A stretch of DNA of 64,000 nucleotides, taken from NCBI GenBank assembly GCA_045639905.1, contig JAZUDZ010000044.1, positions 1 to 64,000 on the forward strand, read 5' to 3'. Shown here piece after piece: positions 52,778 to 60,476 of this stretch. This DNA comes from RGIG426 sp045639905. GTDB lineage: Bacteria > Bacillota > Clostridia > Oscillospirales > Acutalibacteraceae. A program made the translations under genes and the position numbers. Position 1 is the stretch's first letter, and each line of letters starts with the position of its first letter. The notes beneath the pieces were generated by a model. The model ran no database searches. It worked only from the letters and a program-made list of their open reading frames with translations, and was not told the DNA's origin.

Positions 52778-53034
52778 TATTTACCCTCCGTTTCATCATC
52801 ATGTTCATCTATTCGTCCAACAATGGTTTCCGGTAATATGGAGGACAACACCACGTGGTCGCTGTCCATAATCAGGACCGCGCGCGTTCTCCTTCCGTAT
52901 GTAGCGTCGATACAGGAACCTTTTTCTTTCGCTTCCTGCACCATTCGCTTAATCGGTGCTGAGTCGGGACTGACGACGGCAACCAAACGATTGGTCGCAA
53001 TCATGTTCCCGAATCCGATGTTGATCAGCCGCAT
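52777..53034 (-). CDS. remA: RemA-family regulator (DUF370)
   Basis: 85-residue protein matching the RemA/DUF370 family: LINIGFGNMIATNRLVAVVS and TYGRRTRAVLIMDSDHVVLS. In Bacillus RemA is a DNA-binding activator of biofilm matrix genes; its role elsewhere is less clear. Conserved position between yicC and gmk. AAGGAGG precedes the ATG. Confidence 0.93.
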   Translation of the reverse strand: MRLINIGFGNMIATNRLVAVVSPDSAPIKRMVQEAKEKGSCIDATYGRRTRAVLIMDSDHVVLSSILPETIVGRIDEHDDETEGK

Positions 53035-53046
53035 CCTCTTTCCTCC

Positions 53047-53925
53047 TTACTCAATATTTTGAATCTGTTCGCGAATTTTCTCAATTTCAGCTTTGATATT
53101 GACAACCACACGGGCTAAATCCAAATTCTGACACTTGGACCCGATTGTGTTGGTTTCCCGATTCATTTCCTGCACCAGGAAGTCCAGCTTACGTCCTATC
53201 GGTTCGTCGCTGTTCATCATGGTGTGCAACTGGTCAATATGACTACGCAAACGCACGGTTTCCTCGGCAACCGCAATCTTGTCGGCAAACAAGCCCGCTT
53301 CCGTCAGCAAACGGCTTTCGTCTACCGTTACCGTCCCGAGAAGTTCCTGCATACGAGCCCGAACCTTTTCCATGTGTTCCTGAACCGTTTGCGGATTTTT
53401 TTCTTCCACAACAGCAACGTCCGCCAAAATGGTTTCCGTCCGTGACAAAACATCCTCCCGAAGTTTTGCCCCTTCAACCTCACGCATCTGCATGAATTGA
53501 GCCAGCGCTTTTTCCGTTACCGATTGAACAGCTTCCCAAACGGCATCTTCGTCCGCTTCGGAGGCTTTCGTAATCAGGAGATCCGGCACACGGGATAAAG
53601 ACATAACCGAAATGTCATCACGTACGCCGTACGTGTCTCTGATTTCGTACAAAGCTTTCAAAGTGGCTTCCGCCAGCGGATGATTCACATGAACTTCGCA
53701 TCCCGTATCCTCAACGGCAACAATCCAAACACTGACATCCACTTTGCCGCGGGCAATTTTGGTTTGCAAAAACCCTTTCATTTTTTCATCCAGAAAAGCA
53801 TAGCCTCTGGAAATGTGTGATCCATATTCAAAATAACGATGGTTGACGGATTTAATTTCCACCTGTATATCCAATCCGGCGATTTCTTCCTGATGTCGTC
53901 CGTATCCCGTCATGCTGTGAATCAT
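53047..53925 (-). CDS. yicC: YicC-family endoribonuclease
   Basis: 292-residue protein with N-terminal MTGYGR, VEIKSVNHRYFE and a C-terminal DUF1732 block (GRKLDFLVQEMNRETNTIGSK). Family members are stress-related endoribonucleases. ATG at 53925 has GGAGTG upstream. First gene of the cluster, under the promoter at 53993-54021. Confidence 0.92.
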   Translation of the reverse strand: MIHSMTGYGRHQEEIAGLDIQVEIKSVNHRYFEYGSHISRGYAFLDEKMKGFLQTKIARGKVDVSVWIVAVEDTGCEVHVNHPLAEATLKALYEIRDTYGVRDDISVMSLSRVPDLLITKASEADEDAVWEAVQSVTEKALAQFMQMREVEGAKLREDVLSRTETILADVAVVEEKNPQTVQEHMEKVRARMQELLGTVTVDESRLLTEAGLFADKIAVAEETVRLRSHIDQLHTMMNSDEPIGRKLDFLVQEMNRETNTIGSKCQNLDLARVVVNIKAEIEKIREQIQNIE

Positions 53926-53992
53926 GATTTTCACTCCGTTCTTCTCTTTCGTAATTTCAAGTGGCGCAAAATACCCCTATTATTATTAAAAT

Positions 53993-54021
53993 ATTATAAT
54001 CAAATTGTCGCGTGAGCGCAA
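53993..54021 (-). promoter_or_regulatory. Promoter of the yicC-to-rsgA cluster
   Basis: -35 TTGCGC (54016-54021), 17-base spacer, -10 TATAAT (53993-53998). Confidence 0.7.
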
Positions 54022-54036
54022 CTACTAAAATAAAAA

Positions 54037-54062
54037 GAAAGGGGCTTTTTTTGTCCCCTTTC
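54037..54062 (-). terminator. Terminator after RluA-type gene
   Basis: GAAAGGGG / CCCCTTTC stem followed by TTTTTATTTT on the minus strand, just before the yicC promoter. Confidence 0.85.
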
Positions 54063-54076
54063 TCCAAGTTTCGTCA

Positions 54077-54952
54077 TCAATTGTCAAAATATTTACGCAA
54101 AACGCTTTGCATATCTTCCGGAATCGGCGCTTCAAATTGCAAATGCTCTCCGGAAATCGGATGAACAAACTCCATATAATGGCAATGAAGTCCGTGTCGC
54201 TGCATAACCTCCTGGTCCGTTCCGTACATGGTATCCCCTGCAAGCGGATATCCAAGCCAAGACATATGCACACGAATTTGGTGTGTGCGACCTGTTTCCA
54301 GGTTCAGTTCTATCAGGCTGACATCCTCATCACTTTTCAGACTTTTCCAGTGCGTAACACTGTCCTTCCCGCCGTCACCGACTTCTCTTGTAATACAGCA
54401 TCCTTCCTTGATTCGAATCGGCTGATCAACAACGCCTTCCCCTTCCAGTTTTCCAAGCACCAAAGCATAATACTTTTTGAGACATTTTCCGGACAAAGCA
54501 AACGCAATATGGGGCGTTTTGGCCGCCAAAAGCAGGCCACTGGTATTTCGGTCCAGTCGATTGACCGGGCGAAAAGAATGTGTTTCGCCTTTGGTTTCAA
54601 AATAGCGGACAACCGCATTGGCAAGAGTCGGTTCCGGTTTTCCGGCCGACGGATGAACCGCCAAATATGCCGGCTTATTAATGACCAGCAAATGTTCATC
54701 CTCAAACACAACATCAAGCGGAATATCCGCTCCTTCAATTTTCACCTGTTCCTCGGGAAAACGTAACAGCAAAACCTCACCGGCCCGGAGCTTGTCAATT
54801 GTACGGCGTAACTCTCCGCCGACGGAAATGCCCCCCTCCGTATGTTTCAGACGAACGACCATTCGCCAGGAAAGACCGGCATGTTGACGCAAAAAGGCCT
54901 GTACCGTTATCCCGTCAAGTTCCTGTGGAATTGTAAACTCCAGTTTATCCAT
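54077..54952 (-). CDS. RluA-family pseudouridine synthase
   Basis: 291-residue rRNA or tRNA pseudouridine synthase. N-terminal S4-like region, then the catalytic motif NRLDRNTSG with Asp, and downstream GRTHQIRVHMSWLGYPLAGD. Which uridine is modified (RluD-, RluC- or YlyB-like) is not clear. ATG at 54952 with GGAG upstream; an ATG at 54964 lies against the previous terminator. Confidence 0.9.
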   Translation of the reverse strand: MDKLEFTIPQELDGITVQAFLRQHAGLSWRMVVRLKHTEGGISVGGELRRTIDKLRAGEVLLLRFPEEQVKIEGADIPLDVVFEDEHLLVINKPAYLAVHPSAGKPEPTLANAVVRYFETKGETHSFRPVNRLDRNTSGLLLAAKTPHIAFALSGKCLKKYYALVLGKLEGEGVVDQPIRIKEGCCITREVGDGGKDSVTHWKSLKSDEDVSLIELNLETGRTHQIRVHMSWLGYPLAGDTMYGTDQEVMQRHGLHCHYMEFVHPISGEHLQFEAPIPEDMQSVLRKYFDN

Positions 54953-54972
54953 CTTCGGCTCCATTCAAAAAA

Positions 54973-54999
54973 GCACGCTCCGCAACCAGCAGAGCGTGT
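54973..54999 (-). terminator. Terminator after repeat lipoprotein gene
   Basis: ACACGCTCTGC-TGGTT-GCGGAGCGTGC hairpin followed by TTTTTT on the minus strand. Confidence 0.92.
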
Positions 55000-55006
55000 T
55001 TATGTT

Positions 55007-55930
55007 TTACATATCCATTCCGTTTTCGGACCAGGTAACCGGGCTGAAATTAAGCCCTGTTTCGTCCCCGAAATACCATGTGTTATCCACACTGACTGCC
55101 ACATAGGCCAAAATAGTCTCTTCCTGCTCCACACGATACAATGTGCAGTCCACACCGTTCATGGTAATGGCGGAATCCGCCATCACATCACCGGTTTTAC
55201 CGAGCTTGGCATTCACCATCCATTGTATCGCTTTTTCCGTATTGTTTACCGGCTCTGCAACCCAAGGCGTATCCCCGGTAAACTTCACATGGCGGAAAAA
55301 TCCTTCCCTTTCGTCTTGATAGTACCACGCATCGTTTTCCGTAGCAGCATTTGCAATCTGAGCGGCGGTTTTTCCGTCTACTTTCACAACATAGAATGAA
55401 CAATTCTGTCCGTTAAGCTGTCCGTTGTTTCCGCTCTCGATTTTGTAGGATTTCGTCTGGAGAAATGTGAGCAAAATCGTTTCCATGGTAGTGCGTTTTT
55501 CCTCATTCGTTTCCTGCCCCGACACTTCCTGCTGCTTGTTATTTCCAACAGAAATCGTACCGTCAGAACCTACAGAAATCGGCACATAGGTACCATCCTG
55601 CTCATAGTACCACTGTCCGTTTTCATCCACGGCAAAGAAACTGTTGCTGCCGTTTGAATAAGACACACGATAACTGTTGCAGGTTTTACCGTCAATGACA
55701 ACATCGCCTGTATAGGCCGTTCCCTTTACAGTTGTGTCCTCGTTTTCAAAAAGTTCTTCTCCCACCAAGGCTTTTGCCAGGTTTTCAGCCTCTTGATACC
55801 GATGACCGGATGCCGGTAATTCCGAAACCTGGGACATGGACGAGTCCGGCTTTTCCTCCTCATGGCAGCCGGTAAAACAAGCTGCACAAAGAAGGCATAC
55901 TATCATAAAACAAATTGTCAAACGTTTCAT
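55007..55930 (-). CDS. Lipoprotein with three internal repeats, function unknown
   Basis: 307-residue predicted lipoprotein: basic MKR start, hydrophobic segment, lipobox FTGC, then an acidic Ser-rich linker. The mature part contains three copies of a module of about 55 residues, each with a Cys followed by Y-V (KTCNSYRV, QNCSFYVV, VDCTLYRV) and then a W-Y-x-D/E turn (QWYYEQDG, AWYYQDER, TWYFGDET). No enzyme motif is recognised; a surface-binding role is possible. ATG at 55930 with AGGAGG upstream; own promoter and terminator. Confidence 0.85.
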   Translation of the reverse strand: MKRLTICFMIVCLLCAACFTGCHEEEKPDSSMSQVSELPASGHRYQEAENLAKALVGEELFENEDTTVKGTAYTGDVVIDGKTCNSYRVSYSNGSNSFFAVDENGQWYYEQDGTYVPISVGSDGTISVGNNKQQEVSGQETNEEKRTTMETILLTFLQTKSYKIESGNNGQLNGQNCSFYVVKVDGKTAAQIANAATENDAWYYQDEREGFFRHVKFTGDTPWVAEPVNNTEKAIQWMVNAKLGKTGDVMADSAITMNGVDCTLYRVEQEETILAYVAVSVDNTWYFGDETGLNFSPVTWSENGMDM

Positions 55931-55957
55931 AGAAATTCCTCCTAATGGACTAACAAA

Positions 55958-55987
55958 AGTATACCAAATTTTCTGTCGGTTTGGCAA
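55958..55987 (-). promoter_or_regulatory. Promoter of repeat lipoprotein gene
   Basis: -35 TTGCCA (55982-55987), 18-base spacer, -10 TATACT (55958-55963), starting right after the GIY-YIG stop. Confidence 0.65.
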
Positions 55988-56230
55988 TCACTTTTCCCCG
56001 ATTAATTGAAGCTTTTCTTCCCGGGAAAGTTGTTTGATGGCATATTCCCGGCGCATCGCTTCTTCCTTGGTTTCAAAAGCCTCGTGATACACCAGCACGA
56101 CCGGTCGTCTGGTCTTCGTGTATTTCGCCCCTTTTCCGGCGTTGTGTGCGGCAATCCGTTCTTCCAAATGATTGCTCCATCCGGTATACAGCGTCCCGTC
56201 CGAACAACGTACAATATACACTTCGTTCAA
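55988..56230 (-). CDS. GIY-YIG nuclease-domain protein (URI/YhbQ family)
   Basis: 80-residue single-domain protein. VYIVRCSDGTLYTGWSNHLEERI matches GIY-YIG (here VYI...YTG) with the conserved Arg (ERIAAHN) and Glu in HEAFETKEEAMRREYAIKQL. Role of these small URI proteins is not known; a repair or RNA role is proposed. TTG start with GGAGGGGG upstream. Confidence 0.9.
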   Translation of the reverse strand: MNEVYIVRCSDGTLYTGWSNHLEERIAAHNAGKGAKYTKTRRPVVLVYHEAFETKEEAMRREYAIKQLSREEKLQLIGEK

Positions 56231-56251
56231 AGGCTTCCCCCTCCTCTACGA

Positions 56252-56285
56252 AAAAACGCCCAAACGATAAACGTTTGAGCGTTTT
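56252..56285 (-). terminator. Terminator of tRNA-Asp/tRNA-Thr unit
   Basis: AAACGCTCAAACG-TTTAT-CGTTTGGGCGTTTTTT hairpin directly after tRNA-Thr. Confidence 0.93.
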
Positions 56286-56361
<76 letters not shown>

Positions 56362-56366
56362 ATATG

Positions 56367-56443
56367 TGGCGACCCGGATCGGGATCGAACCGACGACCTC
56401 TAGCGTGACAGGCTAGCGTTCTAACCAGCTGAACTACCGGGCC
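56367..56443 (-). tRNA. tRNA-Asp(GTC), copy 2
   Basis: 77 bases with encoded CCA, identical to the copy at 22642-22718. Anticodon loop CTGTCAC giving GTC. Confidence 0.97.
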
Positions 56444-56475
56444 ACATTGCTTCGCCTTAAGACGTAGCATATAAG

Positions 56476-56504
56476 AGTATAGCGATAACCACTGCGTTTG
56501 TCAA
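56476..56504 (-). promoter_or_regulatory. Promoter of tRNA-Asp/tRNA-Thr unit
   Basis: -35 TTGACA (56499-56504), 17-base spacer, -10 TATACT (56476-56481). Confidence 0.85.
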
Positions 56505-56548
56505 GAAATTTTTTCGTTTTTTTTAACATAAGAAAAACAAAAAAACGA

Positions 56549-56573
56549 GCGGCCGATGAAAGTCATCGACCGC
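56549..56573 (-). terminator. Terminator after mcsB
   Basis: GCGGTCGATGA-CTT-TCATCGGCCGC hairpin followed by a T-rich tract on the minus strand. Confidence 0.92.
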
Positions 56574-56579
56574 CTCAAA

Positions 56580-57596
56580 TTAAGCTAATTTAGCACGAAC
56601 CAGTTCCGCTCGTTTTGCATCTCTGGCGTTAACATCCAGGTCTTCCCCGGCAATCGCCATTAAGGTTGCGGGCTGAATTTCGCAAAACAGCTCGCAAAGC
56701 GTATCCATGGAAACCGTATCCACCAGCCCCATACCGACACCCATGCGAAGGTGAGACAACAGTCTGGAACACTCCTCGTGAGTAAGCAAACGGGCTGTTT
56801 TCAAAACACCCAGGGAACGCCACAGCTGGTCCTCCAAAATCGGGTTTTGTGTCAACTGATTTCGGGCATTTCGTTCTTCGCGAATGACTTGCAGCGCAAT
56901 AGCTTCGAGGTTATCGACCGCTTCCTGTTCGGTAATACCGAGCGTCACCTGGTTGGATAACTGGTACAAAGCCCCTTCTGCACGAGACCCTTCACCATAC
57001 AACCCGCGGATGGTTAAACCGAGCTTAGAAACCGTGCTGGAAAGAAGATGAATTCGTCTCGTCTCCTGCAGTGCGGGCAAATGAAGCATCAAAGAAACGC
57101 GCATATTGGTTCCGAGATTGGTCGGATCCTGTGTCAAATAGCCGAGATCTCCATCATACGCATATTCCACTTTCGAACTAATCCTTGTATCCAGTTCATT
57201 TGCTTTGGCATATACCGATTTCAAATCCAGTCCCGAGCACATCACTTGGATTCGGATATGGTCTTCTTCATTGACCATAACGCTGACATCTTCGGCATCG
57301 CTGAGAAACAATCCCTTTCCCGCCTCCGCTTTATTCAAAAAGGCAGGACTGATCAAATGACGTTCGACCAGCGAATACAATTCCCTTTTCGGCAGTTCCG
57401 CCAAGGACACCTCTGTAAGGCTCTCTCCCGGGAAAATGTTTTTAAAGATACCGAGGATGGACTCTCTTTGCGCATCATCGGCCGTATCCGGGAACGGGAA
57501 ACGAGCCAGGTTTCTCCCCATGCACACTCTTGTGCTGACAACAACATCGCTTTCGCTTCCGCTGTGTCTGTACCACGCTTGTTCGTTCAGTACCAT
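56580..57596 (-). CDS. mcsB: Protein arginine kinase McsB
   Basis: 338-residue ATP:guanido phosphotransferase-fold kinase that phosphorylates arginines on damaged proteins, marking them for Clp proteases. Motifs: VVSTRVCMGRNLARFPFP (ATP-binding arginines), NEEDHIRIQVMCSG, and GYLTQDPTNLGTNMRVS. AAGGAGG upstream lies within mcsA. The gene is followed by a terminator and tRNAs, not by clpC. Confidence 0.95.
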   Translation of the reverse strand: MVLNEQAWYRHSGSESDVVVSTRVCMGRNLARFPFPDTADDAQRESILGIFKNIFPGESLTEVSLAELPKRELYSLVERHLISPAFLNKAEAGKGLFLSDAEDVSVMVNEEDHIRIQVMCSGLDLKSVYAKANELDTRISSKVEYAYDGDLGYLTQDPTNLGTNMRVSLMLHLPALQETRRIHLLSSTVSKLGLTIRGLYGEGSRAEGALYQLSNQVTLGITEQEAVDNLEAIALQVIREERNARNQLTQNPILEDQLWRSLGVLKTARLLTHEECSRLLSHLRMGVGMGLVDTVSMDTLCELFCEIQPATLMAIAGEDLDVNARDAKRAELVRAKLA

Positions 57597-57599
57597 TCT

Positions 57600-58148
57600 T
57601 TAGCCCTCCTTCTTTTCTTCCAGGCTACGAATTCGATCACGGATTTCTGCACAACGTTCGTACTCCTGCTTTTCAAGGCACGCATCGAGTTCCGCCTGCA
57701 GTTTGGCGATTTCCGCCGAATAATCCGGAGTTGTTTCGACTTGTGTTTCCGGTTCTTCCGAGAGGATCACCGGTTGTTTTCCGATATGGTTGGTTTGCCC
57801 GTGAATCCGCTCTATGGACGGTTTCAGCTTATCACGAAACGCCGTGTAACACTGTGCACAGCCAACCTTTCCCGTTCTGGCAATTTGGTCAAAGGTCAAA
57901 CCGCACCCCGGGCAGGTTTCTTCGTGTCCCGCCGTAATAGCCGGTTCTCCGAACAAATTCGTAAACAAGCTGTTAAATGTATTAAACGTACTATGCAGAC
58001 TCGGAAACATACCGAAGTCGCTAAACACGCCGCCGATTCCCTGTTCTTTGGCACATTCGGCACACAGATGCCATTCAGATGTTTCCCCATTCACGGTTTT
58101 ACGCATATGGGTGGTTGCTTGATTTTTTTGACAATTTTCACAAAGCAT
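57600..58148 (-). CDS. mcsA: McsA (activator of arginine kinase, UVR-motif protein)
   Basis: 182-residue zinc protein. N-terminal CENC/CAEC pair, a second CPGCG/CAQCY pair, and a C-terminal UVR motif (AELDACLEKQEYERCAEIRD). McsA modulates McsB and CtsR. It sits between ctsR and mcsB with gaps of 3-4 bases, so the three genes form one unit. Confidence 0.94.
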   Translation of the reverse strand: MLCENCQKNQATTHMRKTVNGETSEWHLCAECAKEQGIGGVFSDFGMFPSLHSTFNTFNSLFTNLFGEPAITAGHEETCPGCGLTFDQIARTGKVGCAQCYTAFRDKLKPSIERIHGQTNHIGKQPVILSEEPETQVETTPDYSAEIAKLQAELDACLEKQEYERCAEIRDRIRSLEEKKEG

Positions 58149-58152
58149 CTCA

Positions 58153-58620
58153 TCAGCCTTCTTTCTTCATACTCATTGTGATTAATAACCGTTTCAAAAG
58201 TGTCGCACGCAAGCGATCACGATATTCCGTCGGAACGTCCAAAAACGTTTTATCGGAAACCGCAACGGAAAGAAGTCGTGCGTCTTCTTCCCGCAAAAAA
58301 CGGCGAGACAACATATTTTCAATCAGTGTAGCCGCTTTCCCTTGTTCCAGTGAGTCACCAATGGCTCCGGCAAGCTGTGCCAAAGGCGGAATCGCCTGTC
58401 CATAATGAATTCTCGTAACGCGAATAAACCCATTACCGCCTCTGCGACTTTCTACAATATATCCCTGTTCCGGACGAAAGCGGGAAGATAATACATAATT
58501 GATTTGACTGGGTACGCATCCGAGTTTTTCAGCCAATACATTTCTCTGCAGTTCCGCCGTTCCGTCAGCCGCATCCAGGCACTCCTGAATATAGGTTGCT
58601 ATTATGTCCGTCAGTCCCAT
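58153..58620 (-). CDS. ctsR: Heat-shock repressor CtsR
   Basis: 155-residue repressor of class III heat-shock genes. N-terminal HTH (RNVLAEKLGCVPSQINYVLSSRF) and the glycine-rich wing (YIVESRRGGNGFIRV) needed for operator contact. AAAGGAGG precedes the ATG. Its own promoter overlaps a matching operator, so autoregulation is expected. No clpC follows in this operon. Confidence 0.96.
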   Translation of the reverse strand: MGLTDIIATYIQECLDAADGTAELQRNVLAEKLGCVPSQINYVLSSRFRPEQGYIVESRRGGNGFIRVTRIHYGQAIPPLAQLAGAIGDSLEQGKAATLIENMLSRRFLREEDARLLSVAVSDKTFLDVPTEYRDRLRATLLKRLLITMSMKKEG

Positions 58621-58650
58621 TTTTTCGTTCCTCCTTTCGTTTCTGACGAC

Positions 58651-58679
58651 AGTATACGCTAAAGGTCAAAGATAGTCAA
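58651..58679 (-). promoter_or_regulatory. Promoter of ctsR-mcsA-mcsB
   Basis: -35 TTGACT (58674-58679), 17-base spacer, -10 TATACT (58651-58656). The spacer and -35 contain the CtsR operator. Confidence 0.85.
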
Positions 58680-58680
58680 A
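58664..58680 (+). promoter_or_regulatory. CtsR operator
   Basis: GGTCAAA-GAT-AGTCAAA, a full match to the CtsR tandem heptad consensus, lying across the -35 and spacer of the ctsR promoter. Confidence 0.88.
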
Positions 58681-58689
58681 GTCAGATTT

Positions 58690-58712
58690 TGACCTTTCTG
58701 CAGCAAAGGTCA
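58690..58712. promoter_or_regulatory. TGACCTTT palindrome upstream of ctsR promoter
   Basis: TGACCTTT-CTGCAGC-AAAGGTCA, a perfect 8-base inverted repeat just upstream of the -35. A further TGACCTTT lies at 58778-58785. Possible accessory CtsR or other regulator site. Confidence 0.5.
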
Positions 58713-58804
58713 GTAGTAATCAACCGTTTTCTTTTATTTTCGTCGTTTTTCTTTGTTTTTCGTTATTTTTCATATTTTGACCTTTCGTCATAAAAACAAA
58801 AAAA

Positions 58805-58828
58805 GACCTACGATTTTCATCGTAGGTC
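58805..58828 (-). terminator. Terminator after precorrin-2 dehydrogenase-like gene
   Basis: GACCTACGAT-GAAA-ATCGTAGGTC hairpin followed by TTTTTTT on the minus strand. Confidence 0.94.
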
Positions 58829-58839
58829 AAACCATTATT

Positions 58840-59325
58840 TTATTCTGATTTTCCTAAATTTTCCACGCAGGAATTCCACAAATCCGGGTACACTTCTTTT
58901 ACCTTTTCAAGAAAGGATTGAAGCACTTCCGGCTTGTCGGAAGAGAAAGCTCCGACAAAATCATCCGTCAAAAGAAGTTCCGGAAGCGTAAATGTTCCGT
59001 ATTCGGAAGGACTCTCCACATTCACCGGAATATGGCGGGATTTACATTCCACCGCGATATCGATATTCGTGCGTTTATGGCCGGAAGCCGCCACACAAAT
59101 ATATGCCGTTGCTGCATCCCCACGGAAATACTTTCGGGGAATGTATCGAATAGCCCCCTGCGTTTCCAGTTCCTGCAGTTCTTCACATAATGTCGGAGAA
59201 ATAACCGTTATCTTTGCCTCAAACGGCAAAAGTGTTTTGGCTGCCTTTGCTGCATACGCGTCTCCGCCGACAATCAGACAGTTATTCCCTTTCATATCAA
59301 AGAATACGGGATATTGCAGTGCCAT
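58840..59325 (-). CDS. Precorrin-2 dehydrogenase-like protein (SirC/Met8-type)
   Basis: 161-residue NAD(P)-binding protein. N-terminal YPVFFDMKGNNCLIVGGDAYAAKA is the Rossmann start of the siroheme-synthase N-terminal family; PVNVESPSEYGTFTLPELL matches the second domain. It may oxidise precorrin-2 to sirohydrochlorin, but no siroheme or cobalamin genes lie nearby. ATG at 59325 with GGAGG upstream; the longer frame starts inside the promoter. A promoter with an inverted-repeat operator precedes it. Confidence 0.85.
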   Translation of the reverse strand: MALQYPVFFDMKGNNCLIVGGDAYAAKAAKTLLPFEAKITVISPTLCEELQELETQGAIRYIPRKYFRGDAATAYICVAASGHKRTNIDIAVECKSRHIPVNVESPSEYGTFTLPELLLTDDFVGAFSSDKPEVLQSFLEKVKEVYPDLWNSCVENLGKSE

Positions 59326-59341
59326 GGGTATTCCTCCTTTC

Positions 59342-59384
59342 TTAGTGTACTGTTGAGTATACACTAAAGTACAACGTTTGACAA
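59342..59384 (-). promoter_or_regulatory. Promoter with inverted-repeat operator
   Basis: -35 TTGTCA (59379-59384), 17-base spacer, -10 TATACT (59356-59361). TTAGTGTA and TACACTAA arms (59342-59349 and 59360-59367) flank a 10-base centre, overlapping the -10 and the start of transcription. Confidence 0.6.
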
Positions 59385-59403
59385 GTTTTTTTCTTTACAC
59401 CAC

Positions 59404-59886
59404 TCATTTGTGGTATCGACTTCCGCTTTCTATTTGAGCAGCACGATAGATTTGTTCCAGCAGCATCACCCGTGCAAGCTGGTGCGGAAAGGTCATCGGA
59501 GACATGGATAATTTCAGGTGACCCTTGGCTTTTACGGCATCCGAAAGACCGAAACTGCTGCCGATAATAAAGGTTACCTTGCTGAACCCTCTGACAGCCC
59601 AGTCCTGCATGGTGGAAGACAAAGCTTCGCTGGATATTTGTTTTCCCTCAATACAAAGCGGAACGATTGCGGAGCCCGAAGGGATATGGGACAGAATGTC
59701 TCTTCCCTCCTTCTCCAGTGCTTTATCGATTAACGCTTTCGACGGGTTCTCCGGAAGTTTTTCTTCGTCCAGTTCCAGGATTTGAGCCTTTCCGGTGCCT
59801 CCGAGACGCTTGATATATTCTGCACAGGCGTCTCGCCAGTAGCTTTCTTTCAATTTTCCGATACACAGAATGGTCACAGGCTGCAT
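59404..59886 (-). CDS. rlmH: 23S rRNA pseudouridine1915-N3-methyltransferase
   Basis: 160-residue SPOUT methyltransferase. TILCIGKLKESYWRDACAEY at the N-terminus and the knot region FIIGSSFGLSDAVK and MTFPHQLARVMLLEQIYRA are diagnostic. Start ATG overlaps the rnmV stop by 13 bases with GGAG upstream. Length is standard. Confidence 0.95.
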   Translation of the reverse strand: MQPVTILCIGKLKESYWRDACAEYIKRLGGTGKAQILELDEEKLPENPSKALIDKALEKEGRDILSHIPSGSAIVPLCIEGKQISSEALSSTMQDWAVRGFSKVTFIIGSSFGLSDAVKAKGHLKLSMSPMTFPHQLARVMLLEQIYRAAQIESGSRYHK

Positions 59887-60470
59887 ATCACTGTCTCCAA
59901 TACATATTGATAGGTTTCCTCTGAAATGGCCGTATTCATCCATTCCAGCATCCGTTTTGTTGTCAAATTCAAGGGAAGCTGAAAATATTCCAGCAGTGCA
60001 CGCCGTTTCTTTTCACTGTCTGCATGACCGCACAGTCCGTCTTCGTACAAACGCGACTTGGTCATCCATGGCGTTTTCTCGACATACTGATCCCCTACCG
60101 TCACACCGGCGTCGGAAAGAGCCTTTTTGAGAATGGCTTCCGACTGGCCTTCAACACCAAGAAAGCCTTCCTTGGAGGGAACGGTTTTTCTCTTTTCCTT
60201 GCCAATGATCTGAGGTATATACGCTTGCTTTATACCAACATCCGGTAAGGCACCGGTCAAATAGCGACGAATCACCAGCCCGGCCCCGTCGCTGTCGGTT
60301 AAAATGACCACCCCACGCTCCTTGGCGAGCTGCCTGAGCAACCCCATGCGGTCAGAATCCTTAAAAATCCGAAATCCGTTGGTGGCAAAAAACGTACCGC
60401 GTATAAAGCCGGAAAGCGTTATGATATCGTGCTTTCCTTCAACAATAATGATTTCGTGAACTTCCAGCAT
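59874..60470 (-). CDS. rnmV: Ribonuclease M5
   Basis: 198-residue TOPRIM nuclease that matures 5S rRNA. TOPRIM motifs IIVEGKHD and LTDSDGAGLVIRRYL are intact. It is usually followed by rsmA; here rlmH overlaps its 3' end. holA is the next gene upstream. Confidence 0.93.
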   Translation of the reverse strand: MLEVHEIIIVEGKHDIITLSGFIRGTFFATNGFRIFKDSDRMGLLRQLAKERGVVILTDSDGAGLVIRRYLTGALPDVGIKQAYIPQIIGKEKRKTVPSKEGFLGVEGQSEAILKKALSDAGVTVGDQYVEKTPWMTKSRLYEDGLCGHADSEKKRRALLEYFQLPLNLTTKRMLEWMNTAISEETYQYVLETVICSL

Positions 60471-60476
60471 TGTACA

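Noticed and set aside
58621..58839. Possible CIRCE element upstream of ctsR
   Set aside because: The TTAGCACTC inverted repeat is not present; the sites are CtsR-type GGTCAAA repeats.
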